A DNA stretch of 17,331 bases from JANXLS01 sp038227045 (lineage in GTDB: Bacteria; Planctomycetota; SZUA-567; H5-PLA8). This document shows, in pieces, positions 1 through 6,620 of the stretch; the first letter of the stretch is position 1; every line of letters starts with the position of its first letter. A model generated the notes under the pieces. The model ran no database searches. It was not told where the DNA came from and saw only the letters and a list, made by a program, of their open reading frames with translations. Location: assembly GCA_038227045.1 (NCBI GenBank), contig JBBRQD010000113.1, positions 1-17,331 on the forward strand, in the 5' to 3' direction. The translations under genes and the position numbers were made by a program.

Positions 1-90
1 CAACGCGGCCTGCATACACTGGAATATCTCTCCAAAACACTGCGCGTCCCGCCCGGATGCGCACCGCCGCTGTTGATTGCCTCGAACTGA
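1..90 (+). CDS. 3' end of an unrecognised protein (partial)
   Basis: Frame 1 is open from the window edge to a TGA at 88-90 and gives 29 residues ending LIASN. Third codon positions are rich in G and C, like the confirmed genes of this window, which supports real coding. The fragment is too short to assign to a family. The stop codon lies in the loop of a 7-bp inverted repeat (76-82 with 91-97). The opposite strand of this stretch is also open in two frames, so the call is moderate. Confidence 0.45.
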   Translation, partial: QRGLHTLEYLSKTLRVPPGCAPPLLIASN

Positions 91-97
91 AGGCAAT
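76..97 (+). terminator. Hairpin spanning the stop codon of the partial gene
   Basis: ATTGCCT (76-82) and AGGCAAT (91-97) form a perfect 7-bp inverted repeat with an 8-nt loop that holds the stop codon. Only a short T run (GCTATTT) follows, so it is a weak candidate for an intrinsic terminator and could instead be an mRNA 3'-end structure. Confidence 0.3.
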
Positions 98-127
98 GCT
101 ATTTCCGCCCGACACTGTTTGATTGGC

Positions 128-141
128 GGTAATCAATTACC
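128..141. promoter_or_regulatory. Palindrome GGTAAT-CA-ATTACC
   Basis: A 14-base inverted repeat with perfect 6-bp arms and a 2-base centre. It overlaps a second inverted repeat, TTGATT (119-124) with AATCAA (131-136). It lies between the stop of the left partial gene and the operator-like site at 174-185. The size suits a helix-turn-helix operator, but no binding protein can be assigned. Confidence 0.25.
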
Positions 142-153
142 TTCGAGTTTCAT
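133..153 (-). other. Six-codon ORF with a good ribosome-binding site (possible leader or gene remnant)
   Basis: On the minus strand AAAAGGAG sits 6 nt before an ATG at 153-151 and opens the reading frame MKLEGN, which ends in TGA at 135-133. The site lies just downstream of the palindrome at 174-185, in the same order (operator, ribosome site, ATG) as at the MarR gene. It may be a leader peptide, the start of a gene broken by a frameshift, or chance. Two other minus-strand frames stay open to the window edge, so a gene may continue to the left. Confidence 0.25.
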
Positions 154-173
154 GGCTGCTCCTTTTAGTTTTG

Positions 174-185
174 TTGTATATGCAA
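174..185. promoter_or_regulatory. Second copy of the MarR operator-like palindrome
   Basis: TTGTATATGCAA reads almost the same on both strands (mismatch at one symmetric pair) and here extends to GTTG/CAAC arms at 173-186. The 16 bases at 174-189 are identical to those at 679-694 upstream of the MarR gene. On the minus strand it is followed by AAAAGGAG and an ATG at 153. MarR-family dimers typically bind such 12-16 bp palindromes, so this is likely a second binding site of the adjacent regulator. Confidence 0.5.
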
Positions 186-203
186 CTATTTAATGAAAAA
201 AAA

Positions 204-644
204 TCAGCTTGCGACGGAACCAGCCTTGACTCGTTTCATGGCTTGGTTCAACTGCTCCACGATTCCATCCCCAAGAACCTTCTTGACCTGATTTTGCGCT
301 TCGCTCCAAGCCGGAATCGCCTTTTCCAGAAGCTTGCGTCCCTGTGGTGTCAGGCAAAAAGGCTGCGAGCGGCCATCCTCGTCGGGCACACCTTCCAGCC
401 AGCCACGAGCCTTCATTCGTTCGACGTTGCGGCTGAGGGTTGAAACGTCGAGCTGTAAAAACTCGCAAACTTCAATGGGGCGAGCCGTCCCCATTTTTGC
501 GGCAGCGACCAGAATGTTCATCTGGCTCACCTTCAGGTCGAGTGATCGCAGGGCGTTGTCGTAGATGTTGGTGATGACGCGATTCAGCATCCGCAACCGA
601 ACGGCAATGCACTCGCTGGCGATCTTGTCAATCATCGATTGCAT
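204..644 (-). CDS. MarR-family winged-helix transcriptional regulator
   Basis: This 146-residue protein has the length and layout of MarR-family dimeric regulators: an N-terminal dimerisation helix, a helix-turn-helix around residues 55-80 (PIEVCEFLQLDVSTLSRNVE), a wing with the family pattern DEDGRSQPFCLTPQG near 90-105, and C-terminal helices. Such proteins usually repress their own promoter and a neighbouring gene and release DNA on binding a small phenolic ligand or on oxidation. The ATG at 644 is preceded by TTGGAG about 8 nt upstream. A palindrome at 679-690 overlaps its predicted promoter, which points to autorepression; an identical copy follows the gene. The ligand cannot be told from sequence. 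Confidence 0.88.
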   Translation of the reverse strand: MQSMIDKIASECIAVRLRMLNRVITNIYDNALRSLDLKVSQMNILVAAAKMGTARPIEVCEFLQLDVSTLSRNVERMKARGWLEGVPDEDGRSQPFCLTPQGRKLLEKAIPAWSEAQNQVKKVLGDGIVEQLNQAMKRVKAGSVAS

Positions 645-677
645 AGGCTCAGCTCCAATTTCTCCACTCTTATTTTA

Positions 678-705
678 ATTGTATATGCAACTATCTGTTT
701 ATCAA
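678..705 (-). promoter_or_regulatory. Predicted promoter of the MarR gene
   Basis: On the minus strand TTGATA (705-700) and TACAAT (683-678) are separated by 16 bases, a good match to a sigma-70 type promoter. The start codon lies 33 nt further on. The operator-like palindrome at 679-690 covers the -10 box, so a bound repressor would block polymerase. Confidence 0.5.
679..690. promoter_or_regulatory. MarR operator-like palindrome overlapping the -10 box
   Basis: TTGTATATGCAA is a near-perfect 12-base palindrome. It is the first part of a 16-base sequence repeated exactly at 174-189. Its position over the -10 element of the MarR promoter fits negative autoregulation. Confidence 0.55.
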
Positions 706-810
706 GAGGAATTCCGTGAACTTTCCAGAGGGAATCCAAATTCGTGAGTTAAAGAGACAGACACGTATCTATTCCGAGATTCGGAGACATGCCCATTTAT
801 CCCAATCCCC

Positions 811-1584
811 TCACACCAGCGGCGTATTCTTGCGCTTCTCCTCGCGGTGCTTTTCCTTCTCGGCTTCAATCGCCTTCAGCGTGTCGAGCCGCTCGTTCCG
901 AAGCGTTTCTTTCATGCGCGGATTGACCTGCAGCGCGCGTTCGAAACATTTGTACGCGTGGGTCGGCGCTTCGACCGCCAGTTGAATCCGGCCCAATGTT
1001 ACCAGCGCTTCAAAGTGATTCGGCGCCAAAGTCAGCGCGACGATGGCGTCCCGCTTGGCTTCGAAGACTTCTCCAGCCTGCTGGTACAGTCGTGCGCGGT
1101 GCGCGTAGCCATCCGCCCATTTCGGAAAACGCGCCAGGCATTCGTTTAACGCAGTCAGTGTTTCGGGCGCGTGGCCCGTTACGTTCTCGACCTTCTGCAA
1201 CTTCTTTCGGTACATCTCCCCCGGCCCGTCGCGCCGGTCCCACGCGGACAGCAGAAACGCTTCAGCCTCGCGGCCAGCGCCATCGTCAGTCGCGGGATGC
1301 GCGCGAAGCTGTTCCAGCAGAAATGTTTCGCCCTCATTCTCACCGAGCACCAGCAGCACCTTTGCACAATGAAAACGCGTGGTCGCATTCTTCTCCGCAA
1401 GACCGCCGCGCAACGCCGGCAGAGCCCCCGATCCCAGGCGAATCAGGGATTCTTCCGCGTCCAACAAATCGCCGCGATTCTGCGAAAATAAACTTACGTT
1501 CCAGCGCGCGCACAACGGCGTATGCACTGCCCACGCCAGAGCGAGCAGGATGATGAAGAGAAAGGCGATTGTGATCGAGCGCAT
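811..1584 (-). CDS. Membrane-anchored HEAT/TPR repeat protein
   Basis: This 257-residue protein starts with a hydrophobic segment (residues about 4-20), either an uncleaved anchor or a signal sequence. Residues about 40-100 look like alpha-helical HEAT-type repeats (LIRLGSGALPALRGGL, HCAKVLLVLGE). Residues about 140-225 contain TPR-like helices, with the typical alanine and tyrosine spacing and the segment AYKCFERALQVNPRM. The C-terminus is highly charged (KAIEAEKEKHREEKRK). It lies 24 nt downstream of the sugar-acid dehydratase gene on the same strand and is probably cotranscribed with it. Repeat proteins of this kind act as protein-protein scaffolds; the partner is unknown. No catalytic motif is visible. 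Confidence 0.72.
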   Translation of the reverse strand: MRSITIAFLFIILLALAWAVHTPLCARWNVSLFSQNRGDLLDAEESLIRLGSGALPALRGGLAEKNATTRFHCAKVLLVLGENEGETFLLEQLRAHPATDDGAGREAEAFLLSAWDRRDGPGEMYRKKLQKVENVTGHAPETLTALNECLARFPKWADGYAHRARLYQQAGEVFEAKRDAIVALTLAPNHFEALVTLGRIQLAVEAPTHAYKCFERALQVNPRMKETLRNERLDTLKAIEAEKEKHREEKRKNTPLV

Positions 1585-1608
1585 TTTTCGATTCCGGCAC
1601 GTCCACCG

Positions 1609-2766
1609 TTACTTCACCTGCTGCCGCCGATGCCAGTCGTCTCGGAAGAGATTAAAATGATTCCCAGTGGGCGGATGCTCTTTGATGAAATCCTCATTAA
1701 TCGTGATGCCCAGTCCCGGGCCGCTCGGCAGCGAGAAATAACCGTCCACGACTTCCGGATAGCCCGGCCCGCTCGCGGCCTCTTTGACCCACGAATCGAC
1801 GAAATCGTTGAAGTGTTCGAGGATTTTGAAATTGGTCGTGCACGCGGCCAATTGCAAACACGCCGCGGTGCTCAGCGGCCCGCCCACGTTATGCGGCGCG
1901 AAGGTCACGTAATACGCGTCGGCCATCGCCGCGATTTTCTTGCCTTCGAGCAACCCGCACGATTCGGTGATGTCCGTTTGCAGCACGTCGATGCAGCCGA
2001 GTTCCAGCAGGCGGCGCGTTTCGTAGCGCGTGTGAATACGCTCGCCGGTCGCGACCGGGAGATGGATCTTCGCGGCGGCTTTCGCCATCGCTTCGAGATT
2101 GTCGGGCGGCACCGGTTCTTCGACCCACGACGGCTTGAACGGTTCCAGATCGCGCGAGATATCGATCGCCGTCGCCGGGCTGAAACGCCCGTGCATCTCG
2201 ACCATGATCTCGACATCCGGCCCCACCGCATCGCGGATTGCTTCGATCAGCGAAACCGAGAGTGTCTTCTCTTTGCGCTCCATCTCGTAAAAACCTGCTC
2301 CGAAGGGATCGACTTTCAGCGCCAGGTAGCCTTTCGCCGTGACTTTTTTCGCGGCCTTGTGAAACTCTTCGGGCTTGCGTTCTACGGTGTACCAGCCGTT
2401 GGCGTAAGCCTTGACTTTTTCGCGCACCGCGCCGCCCATCAATTTGTAAACCGGTTGGTTCAGCGCCTTGCCAACAATGTCCCAGCAGGCCATCTCGACC
2501 AACGCAATGCCCGATCCGGCTACGTCGTCCACGCGCGCGAAATCTTCATGAAACATGATCTTCACGAGCGATTCGATATTAAACGGATCGTGCCCTACGA
2601 TCCAGCGATTCTTGACGCCGTGAAGATAGCCCAGCAGCGCGTCGGTGCGGCTGACGTTGCGGCATTCCGAGACGCCGACAAGACCTTCGTCGGTCTCCAT
2701 TTTCAAATAAGTCAAATTGCGCCAAGGCGTGCCCAGAACCATCGGGGTGATGTTGGTGATTTTCAT
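1609..2766 (-). CDS. Enolase-superfamily sugar-acid dehydratase (mandelate racemase/galactonate dehydratase type)
   Basis: The 385-residue length and layout fit the mandelate racemase/muconate lactonising subgroup: an N-terminal capping domain (about 1-125) and a modified TIM barrel. Visible active-site elements are K151 (ALKVDPFG), metal ligands E190, E216 and E242 (VEMHGR, WVEEPV, ATGERI), H192, the Asp of QTD at 265, H292 in FAPHN and E317 in ILEHFND. This set resembles D-galactonate dehydratase, with Glu at the first metal position where that enzyme has Asp. The expected reaction is Mg2+-dependent dehydration of an aldonic acid to a 2-keto-3-deoxy acid in the cytoplasm; the exact substrate is open. 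It is 121 nt downstream of the LarA-like gene and 24 nt upstream of the TPR gene, all on one strand. Confidence 0.88.
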   Translation of the reverse strand: MKITNITPMVLGTPWRNLTYLKMETDEGLVGVSECRNVSRTDALLGYLHGVKNRWIVGHDPFNIESLVKIMFHEDFARVDDVAGSGIALVEMACWDIVGKALNQPVYKLMGGAVREKVKAYANGWYTVERKPEEFHKAAKKVTAKGYLALKVDPFGAGFYEMERKEKTLSVSLIEAIRDAVGPDVEIMVEMHGRFSPATAIDISRDLEPFKPSWVEEPVPPDNLEAMAKAAAKIHLPVATGERIHTRYETRRLLELGCIDVLQTDITESCGLLEGKKIAAMADAYYVTFAPHNVGGPLSTAACLQLAACTTNFKILEHFNDFVDSWVKEAASGPGYPEVVDGYFSLPSGPGLGITINEDFIKEHPPTGNHFNLFRDDWHRRQQVK

Positions 2767-2806
2767 TTACTTAAAAGTCTCCGCATTGAAAAAGTTTAGT
2801 GGGTGC

Positions 2807-2830
2807 CACGGAGCAGTACCCTGCTCCGTG
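2807..2830. repeat. 10-bp perfect hairpin between the LarA-like and dehydratase genes
   Basis: CACGGAGCAG (2807-2816) and CTGCTCCGTG (2821-2830) are exact reverse complements around a 4-nt loop. It lies in the 121-nt gap between two co-oriented minus-strand genes. There is no U-tract directly after the stem on either strand, so it is not a classic intrinsic terminator. A REP-like palindromic repeat or an mRNA processing or stability structure that sets unequal expression of the two genes is more likely. Confidence 0.6.
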
Positions 2831-2887
2831 CTGGTGAGCGCACGATTTTCCAACTATTCGTCCGAAAAATAAGTTCAACGTACCACT

Positions 2888-4156
2888 TCATTCCGCCAAA
2901 TTCCCATCCGCATCAAAGACCATATCCTGAGCGCTCGAAATCGCCTGCAAATCGTCGCGCCCTTCAATTTCAGCGGCATACGACTCCGAGACCTGCACCT
3001 CTTCCAGCGAAAGAGTGTCGGCGATGCGGATGCACCTGATCGGAGCGTCCTTGGGCAGCGCCAGCGTGCCGATGGCTTTTTGAATTACTTCGCGGTCCGT
3101 GTCGAAATAGACCGGAATCTTCGAAAGCTGCGGCGTCACCGCCGTCAGCGAATTGATGTACGTGGCGTTGCGATCGATCGAATTCACCAGCCGCGTGGTG
3201 ATGAAATCGGCGATGCCGATGCCCACGGCGTTGCCGTGCGACTGCGGCGTCAGTCCGCGCACAAAGAGGCGGCGGATCACCGGCGGCTTGATGTCGCCGG
3301 GAATCAGCGACGACGAATAGCCCTGCACACCGCGCCCGACGATGTTCGTGTCCATGCCGGTCCCGCTGATGTTTTTTCCGATGCGATCGACGATCAATAG
3401 ATCGACGTCGGCAAACGGAAGCTTCGGCATCAGCGCGCGGGCCTGTTGCAGTAACTTCGGTTCCTCTTGTTCGATCGACGCCGCCGGCATTACCTTGACC
3501 ATGGCCGTCTGATGGAACGCGTCCTCAAGCAATCCGACGCCACAGAGAATCGGCGCGAACGATTTCGTGATGCGCGCGACCGACATGATCACGCGCTCGT
3601 GTCCGAGCCGCGCGGCGGCGGCGTGGCAGGCCTCCGCGCCGTTGCGTTTCCCGAGGCCAATGCCGATCATCTTCATGACGCCGCTGGCGAACTGAAGACC
3701 GTGAAAATCGGTGTGCGGCTTGATGCGATTGATCACCACGATGCCATCGGCGCTCAATGCCTCGACGCTGAAATGTACCGGCACGCCGTCGCTGGTCGTG
3801 CCGAGAATCTTCGTTTCCATCGACGCGCGAATCGGCACGCCCATCGTCACTTCGGTGATGTTGTAATCGGCCAGCAGCGAAAGCTGCCCCTCGGGCGTGG
3901 CACCGCCGTGGCTGCCCATCGCTGGGATAATATAAGGAGCGGCGCCGGCATGCTTCAGCAGCTTGACAACGCTGCCGACAATCGCCGCGATGTTGGTAAT
4001 GCCGCGGCTGCCCGCCGTAACGGCGATGCGCGCGCCCGGCTTGATTCCGCTCAGCACGCCCAGCGCCGCGAACTGCTCCGCGAGCGCCGAGGGCACATCC
4101 AGCGGCGGCGATTTTTGAAATTTCTGCCGCACATGCAGCATTTTTGGAAAAGCCAT
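2888..4156 (-). CDS. LarA-like (DUF2088) nickel-pincer hydroxyacid racemase/epimerase family protein
   Basis: The 422-residue protein matches the LarA/DUF2088 N-terminal domain: ITAGSR-type start of the fold (about 45-51), MGSHGGATPEGQ (80-91), NRIKPHTDFHG (143-153) and the segment 158-170 ending IGLGK. Aligned by eye to lactate racemase LarA, H83, H148, K162 and H178 correspond to H108, H174, cofactor-bearing K184 and Ni ligand H200, with nearly the same spacings. This suggests a nickel-pincer nucleotide enzyme inverting the alpha-hydroxyl carbon of a hydroxyacid. The reading frame extends upstream to 4273, but the ATG at 4156 is chosen because AAGGAG lies 9 nt before it and conserved sequence begins there. 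The gene leads a minus-strand cluster with the sugar-acid dehydratase. Cofactor-synthesis genes larB, larC and larE are not in this window. Confidence 0.82.
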   Translation of the reverse strand: MAFPKMLHVRQKFQKSPPLDVPSALAEQFAALGVLSGIKPGARIAVTAGSRGITNIAAIVGSVVKLLKHAGAAPYIIPAMGSHGGATPEGQLSLLADYNITEVTMGVPIRASMETKILGTTSDGVPVHFSVEALSADGIVVINRIKPHTDFHGLQFASGVMKMIGIGLGKRNGAEACHAAAARLGHERVIMSVARITKSFAPILCGVGLLEDAFHQTAMVKVMPAASIEQEEPKLLQQARALMPKLPFADVDLLIVDRIGKNISGTGMDTNIVGRGVQGYSSSLIPGDIKPPVIRRLFVRGLTPQSHGNAVGIGIADFITTRLVNSIDRNATYINSLTAVTPQLSKIPVYFDTDREVIQKAIGTLALPKDAPIRCIRIADTLSLEEVQVSESYAAEIEGRDDLQAISSAQDMVFDADGNLAE

Positions 4157-4232
4157 GCGTCGAATCTCCTTGCGCGAATCAGTGTACCCGGTCTCATTTC
4201 GGCTGCATTTTTTAACACAATTCGCCAAATAA

Positions 4233-4251
4233 GTGTAAACTGATTTCACAC
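4233..4251. promoter_or_regulatory. Imperfect palindrome in the divergent promoter region
   Basis: A 19-base inverted repeat with outer arms GTGT and ACAC and about 7 of 9 paired positions lies between the divergent LarA-like and 4318 genes. On the minus strand it overlaps a possible -35 (TTTACA) with GTTAAA 17 nt on. A regulator of the LarA-like cluster could bind here. This is pattern only. Confidence 0.3.
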
Positions 4252-4271
4252 TAAAAAAATGGAATCTTTTC

Positions 4272-4289
4272 AAAGCGCCGCGGCGCTTT
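4272..4289. repeat. 18-bp perfect palindrome followed by Ts, upstream of the 4318 gene
   Basis: AAAGCGCCGCGGCGCTTT is an exact 18-base palindrome, followed on the plus strand by two further Ts. It lies 28 nt before the start codon at 4318. As RNA it could fold with a CGCG loop into a terminator- or attenuator-like hairpin; as DNA it could be a dimer-binding site. Confidence 0.4.
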
Positions 4290-4317
4290 TTCGCCGTGGC
4301 GAGAGAAAACCAGACAG

Positions 4318-5352
4318 ATGGCCTTACTCGATCTTTGGGATTATGTCCGCGCCTCCGGCGACCGGCGCCTCCGCGCGCAGGGTTACGTGCAGTCCGGAAT
4401 GGGAATCCTGGAACGCTACCGCAAGGCAGCGGGGTTCTGGGGACCGCACCTTGAAAACAACCGCCGCGGCATGCAGCGCATCGCGGATCAATTCGGCGGA
4501 AAACGCGGCGGCACTTTGATGGTTCTCGGCGCGGGACGGCTACTGGATGTGCCTTGGGAACAGATCTTTCCGCTCTTCGAACGCGTCGTGCTGGCCGACG
4601 CCGATTTCTGCGTCGTCCCCTATGTGGAACGAGTCATGGCCGCGTCGCGCGCGGCGAATCTGCCCAAACCGCTTTTCGAAATCGGCGACCTCACCGGATC
4701 GGTGGTGGACACCGCCGCGTGGGCCGAGCACGCAATTCACACGGCGCGTTCGGCTAATGCCGCAGTCGACGAATTGAGGCGCGGATTCGATCAGGCCGGC
4801 ACCCCGCAGGCAGCGTGGGCGCGCGAGTACGCGGACGTGCGCATGGTCGTCTCCACGAATCTCATCAGCCAGTTGGGCTACTACCCGCGCCGGCACGTTC
4901 AAAACGTCTTCCGCCAGCGCTTCGAGCAACCGTTCGAAAAATACGACAAAGCGGCGGAGAGCCTCGAAAAATACTTCGACCGCGTCCGCGCACGGCACTT
5001 CTTCGACATCGCCTCGCAGCGCAGCGCATGGGCCTATGTCTCCGGAGATACGTCGGTGGTGACGTATAAAATCACCGGACGAATTGCCCAAAACCTGCTG
5101 GCCGAATCCGTGCCGCCCAACGCCGGCGTGACACTTGACGACAAAGGCGAACCGCTCTTCAAATGGCCGGTCGAGATCGTGGAACGCAGCGATCCCTTGA
5201 ACGGCCAAAGCGTCCGCGAATTATGGCCGCAAGGTTCTTCTCTGACCGTGGAAAAATGGGTCTGGCACATTGTCCCGCAAGGCGCGGAAACCAAATACCG
5301 CGACAAGGGCCGCGTACATGTTGTCGAGGCGTGGACACGGCGGCCGACTTGA
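4318..5352 (+). CDS. Hypothetical protein with a methyltransferase-like Rossmann motif
   Basis: I do not recognise this 344-residue protein as a named gene. Residues 67-79 (LMVLGAGRLLDVP) and 90-96 (VVLADAD) look like motifs I and II of a class I SAM-methyltransferase or other Rossmann fold, with the glycine turn shortened to LGAG. Residues 176-190 (MVVSTNLISQLGYYP) resemble the strand and loop after motif III. Residues about 200-230 are charged and helical. No signal peptide or membrane segment is seen, so it is probably cytoplasmic. The ribosome site before the ATG is weak (GAGAG). It is divergent from the LarA-like gene and converges on the esterase gene with a 33-nt gap. Substrate and reaction are unknown. 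Confidence 0.7.
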   Translation: MALLDLWDYVRASGDRRLRAQGYVQSGMGILERYRKAAGFWGPHLENNRRGMQRIADQFGGKRGGTLMVLGAGRLLDVPWEQIFPLFERVVLADADFCVVPYVERVMAASRAANLPKPLFEIGDLTGSVVDTAAWAEHAIHTARSANAAVDELRRGFDQAGTPQAAWAREYADVRMVVSTNLISQLGYYPRRHVQNVFRQRFEQPFEKYDKAAESLEKYFDRVRARHFFDIASQRSAWAYVSGDTSVVTYKITGRIAQNLLAESVPPNAGVTLDDKGEPLFKWPVEIVERSDPLNGQSVRELWPQGSSLTVEKWVWHIVPQGAETKYRDKGRVHVVEAWTRRPT

Positions 5353-5385
5353 TTTTTCACAGAATAGGACGCGGGGTGGCTAAAA

Positions 5386-6585
5386 TTACTTCCCGATCTC
5401 GACATGCTCTGAGCTCGAAACCAACTCGCGGTCGTCGGTGACGTTGAAATAATAAACGGTTGCGCCATCTGGAATCGCTGCGCTGGCCTTGTCGCCGTCG
5501 ATGGAAGCCGGAAGGATCTCCCATTTGCGTGGCTGCCATTTGCCGGAATCTTTTGTGAAATTGAGCTCTGCTTTTTTGACCGGCACAACGGAAGCAAATT
5601 TGACCCACGCCTTGTTTGCGTCGCGCCCCTGATCGGCGATCTTCGGCAACGCTTTCCCGCCGTTTAAAATGCTCTCGGCAAAGACGTGAATCTCCTGGGG
5701 ATTTTCGCCGAGTCCGCCGTGGCCGTGAAGCATCCGCACGCGGATCGCCAGAGTCCGGTCGCCCTGCGGCAGTCGATACGATTTCTGAAGGCTGCCCATC
5801 GGATAGGCGAAATCGTTGGTGCCGGTGACCCAGAGCATTGGCATTTTCGCGTTCTTCAAATACACACTGGGATCCCAGAGACTCAACCACTTCGCCCGCG
5901 TCTCGGCACCCATTTTCTCAAACGTCGGCAGCCACGTTGAATCTTCACCCAAAAATCCGCAGCCGTACACCGGCACGGCGAATTTGAAACGCGCATCGAG
6001 TCCCGCGACGATACATGTCAGATACCCGCCCCAGGAAATGCCGGTGACGCCGATGCGTTCGGGATCGACTTCGGGAAACGAACGGATCAGCGAATGCGCC
6101 AGAATTGAGTCGGCCACCGCATGGTACGTCCACTGATCCTCAATCGGATTGGCGGTCTGATCAAACCCGCCCCAACCCGGCGGGCCGCCAAACTCATGAC
6201 GCGGCCGAACGACGCCGCCGCCTTTGTCCGAACCCGGAAGACAGCCGCACGTGTCCATCGCAATGGCCGCATAACCGCGCGAATTCCAGAGTTTCACCCA
6301 ATAAATAAACGCGGATCCGCCGCCGCCGTGAATCAACACCATCGCAGGCAATTTCTTTCCGTCCGGATTCGCGGGCGCACCGTACCAGGCGAAGACGCGC
6401 GTCGATTTGCCTTTGTATGGAGGCCCCTCAAAAAACAGTCCGCGCACGCCATCGGCCTTTTGATCGGGGGCGTCGAAGACTTTGGGCGGCTGGGAGAGTT
6501 TTTGAATATCCCATGGAGGTGCGGCGTCCGCAGCAGACACAGAATGAACGATGAACAACAAGCAGCAGACAATCAATTTACGCAT
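5386..6585 (-). CDS. Secreted alpha/beta hydrolase (acetyl xylan esterase/prolyl oligopeptidase-like)
   Basis: This 399-residue protein begins with a signal peptide (MRK, hydrophobic to about residue 14, cleavage likely near SAADA-AP, residues 18-22), so it is exported. The hydrolase fold follows: oxyanion-hole strand LIHGGGGSAF (84-93), nucleophile elbow GISWGGYL with S184 (182-189), acid strand GTNDFAYPM with D258, and the catalytic His in HGHGG (H287 or H289). The C-terminal 90 residues form an additional beta-rich domain beyond the hydrolase core. Family members include acetyl xylan esterases, dienelactone hydrolases and S9 peptidases; a carbohydrate esterase role is plausible. It starts 35 nt after the stop of the exoribonuclease gene, on the same strand. 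Confidence 0.82.
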   Translation of the reverse strand: MRKLIVCCLLFIVHSVSAADAAPPWDIQKLSQPPKVFDAPDQKADGVRGLFFEGPPYKGKSTRVFAWYGAPANPDGKKLPAMVLIHGGGGSAFIYWVKLWNSRGYAAIAMDTCGCLPGSDKGGGVVRPRHEFGGPPGWGGFDQTANPIEDQWTYHAVADSILAHSLIRSFPEVDPERIGVTGISWGGYLTCIVAGLDARFKFAVPVYGCGFLGEDSTWLPTFEKMGAETRAKWLSLWDPSVYLKNAKMPMLWVTGTNDFAYPMGSLQKSYRLPQGDRTLAIRVRMLHGHGGLGENPQEIHVFAESILNGGKALPKIADQGRDANKAWVKFASVVPVKKAELNFTKDSGKWQPRKWEILPASIDGDKASAAIPDGATVYYFNVTDDRELVSSSEHVEIGK

Positions 6586-6620
6586 AATATTTTCGGAATC
6601 TCAAGTCCCTTAACAGGCGC

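Noticed and set aside
716..985. Plus-strand ORF with AAGAGGA before a GTG
   Set aside because: Its second half is antisense to the TPR gene and is serine/arginine-rich shadow sequence; the ribosome site alone does not support a gene.
1522..2799. 425-codon plus-strand ORF
   Set aside because: It is antisense to the enolase-superfamily gene, whose active-site motifs are clear; arginine- and histidine-rich composition marks it as a shadow.
3467..4243. 258-codon plus-strand ORF
   Set aside because: It is opposite the LarA-like gene and has the same arginine/histidine-rich shadow composition.
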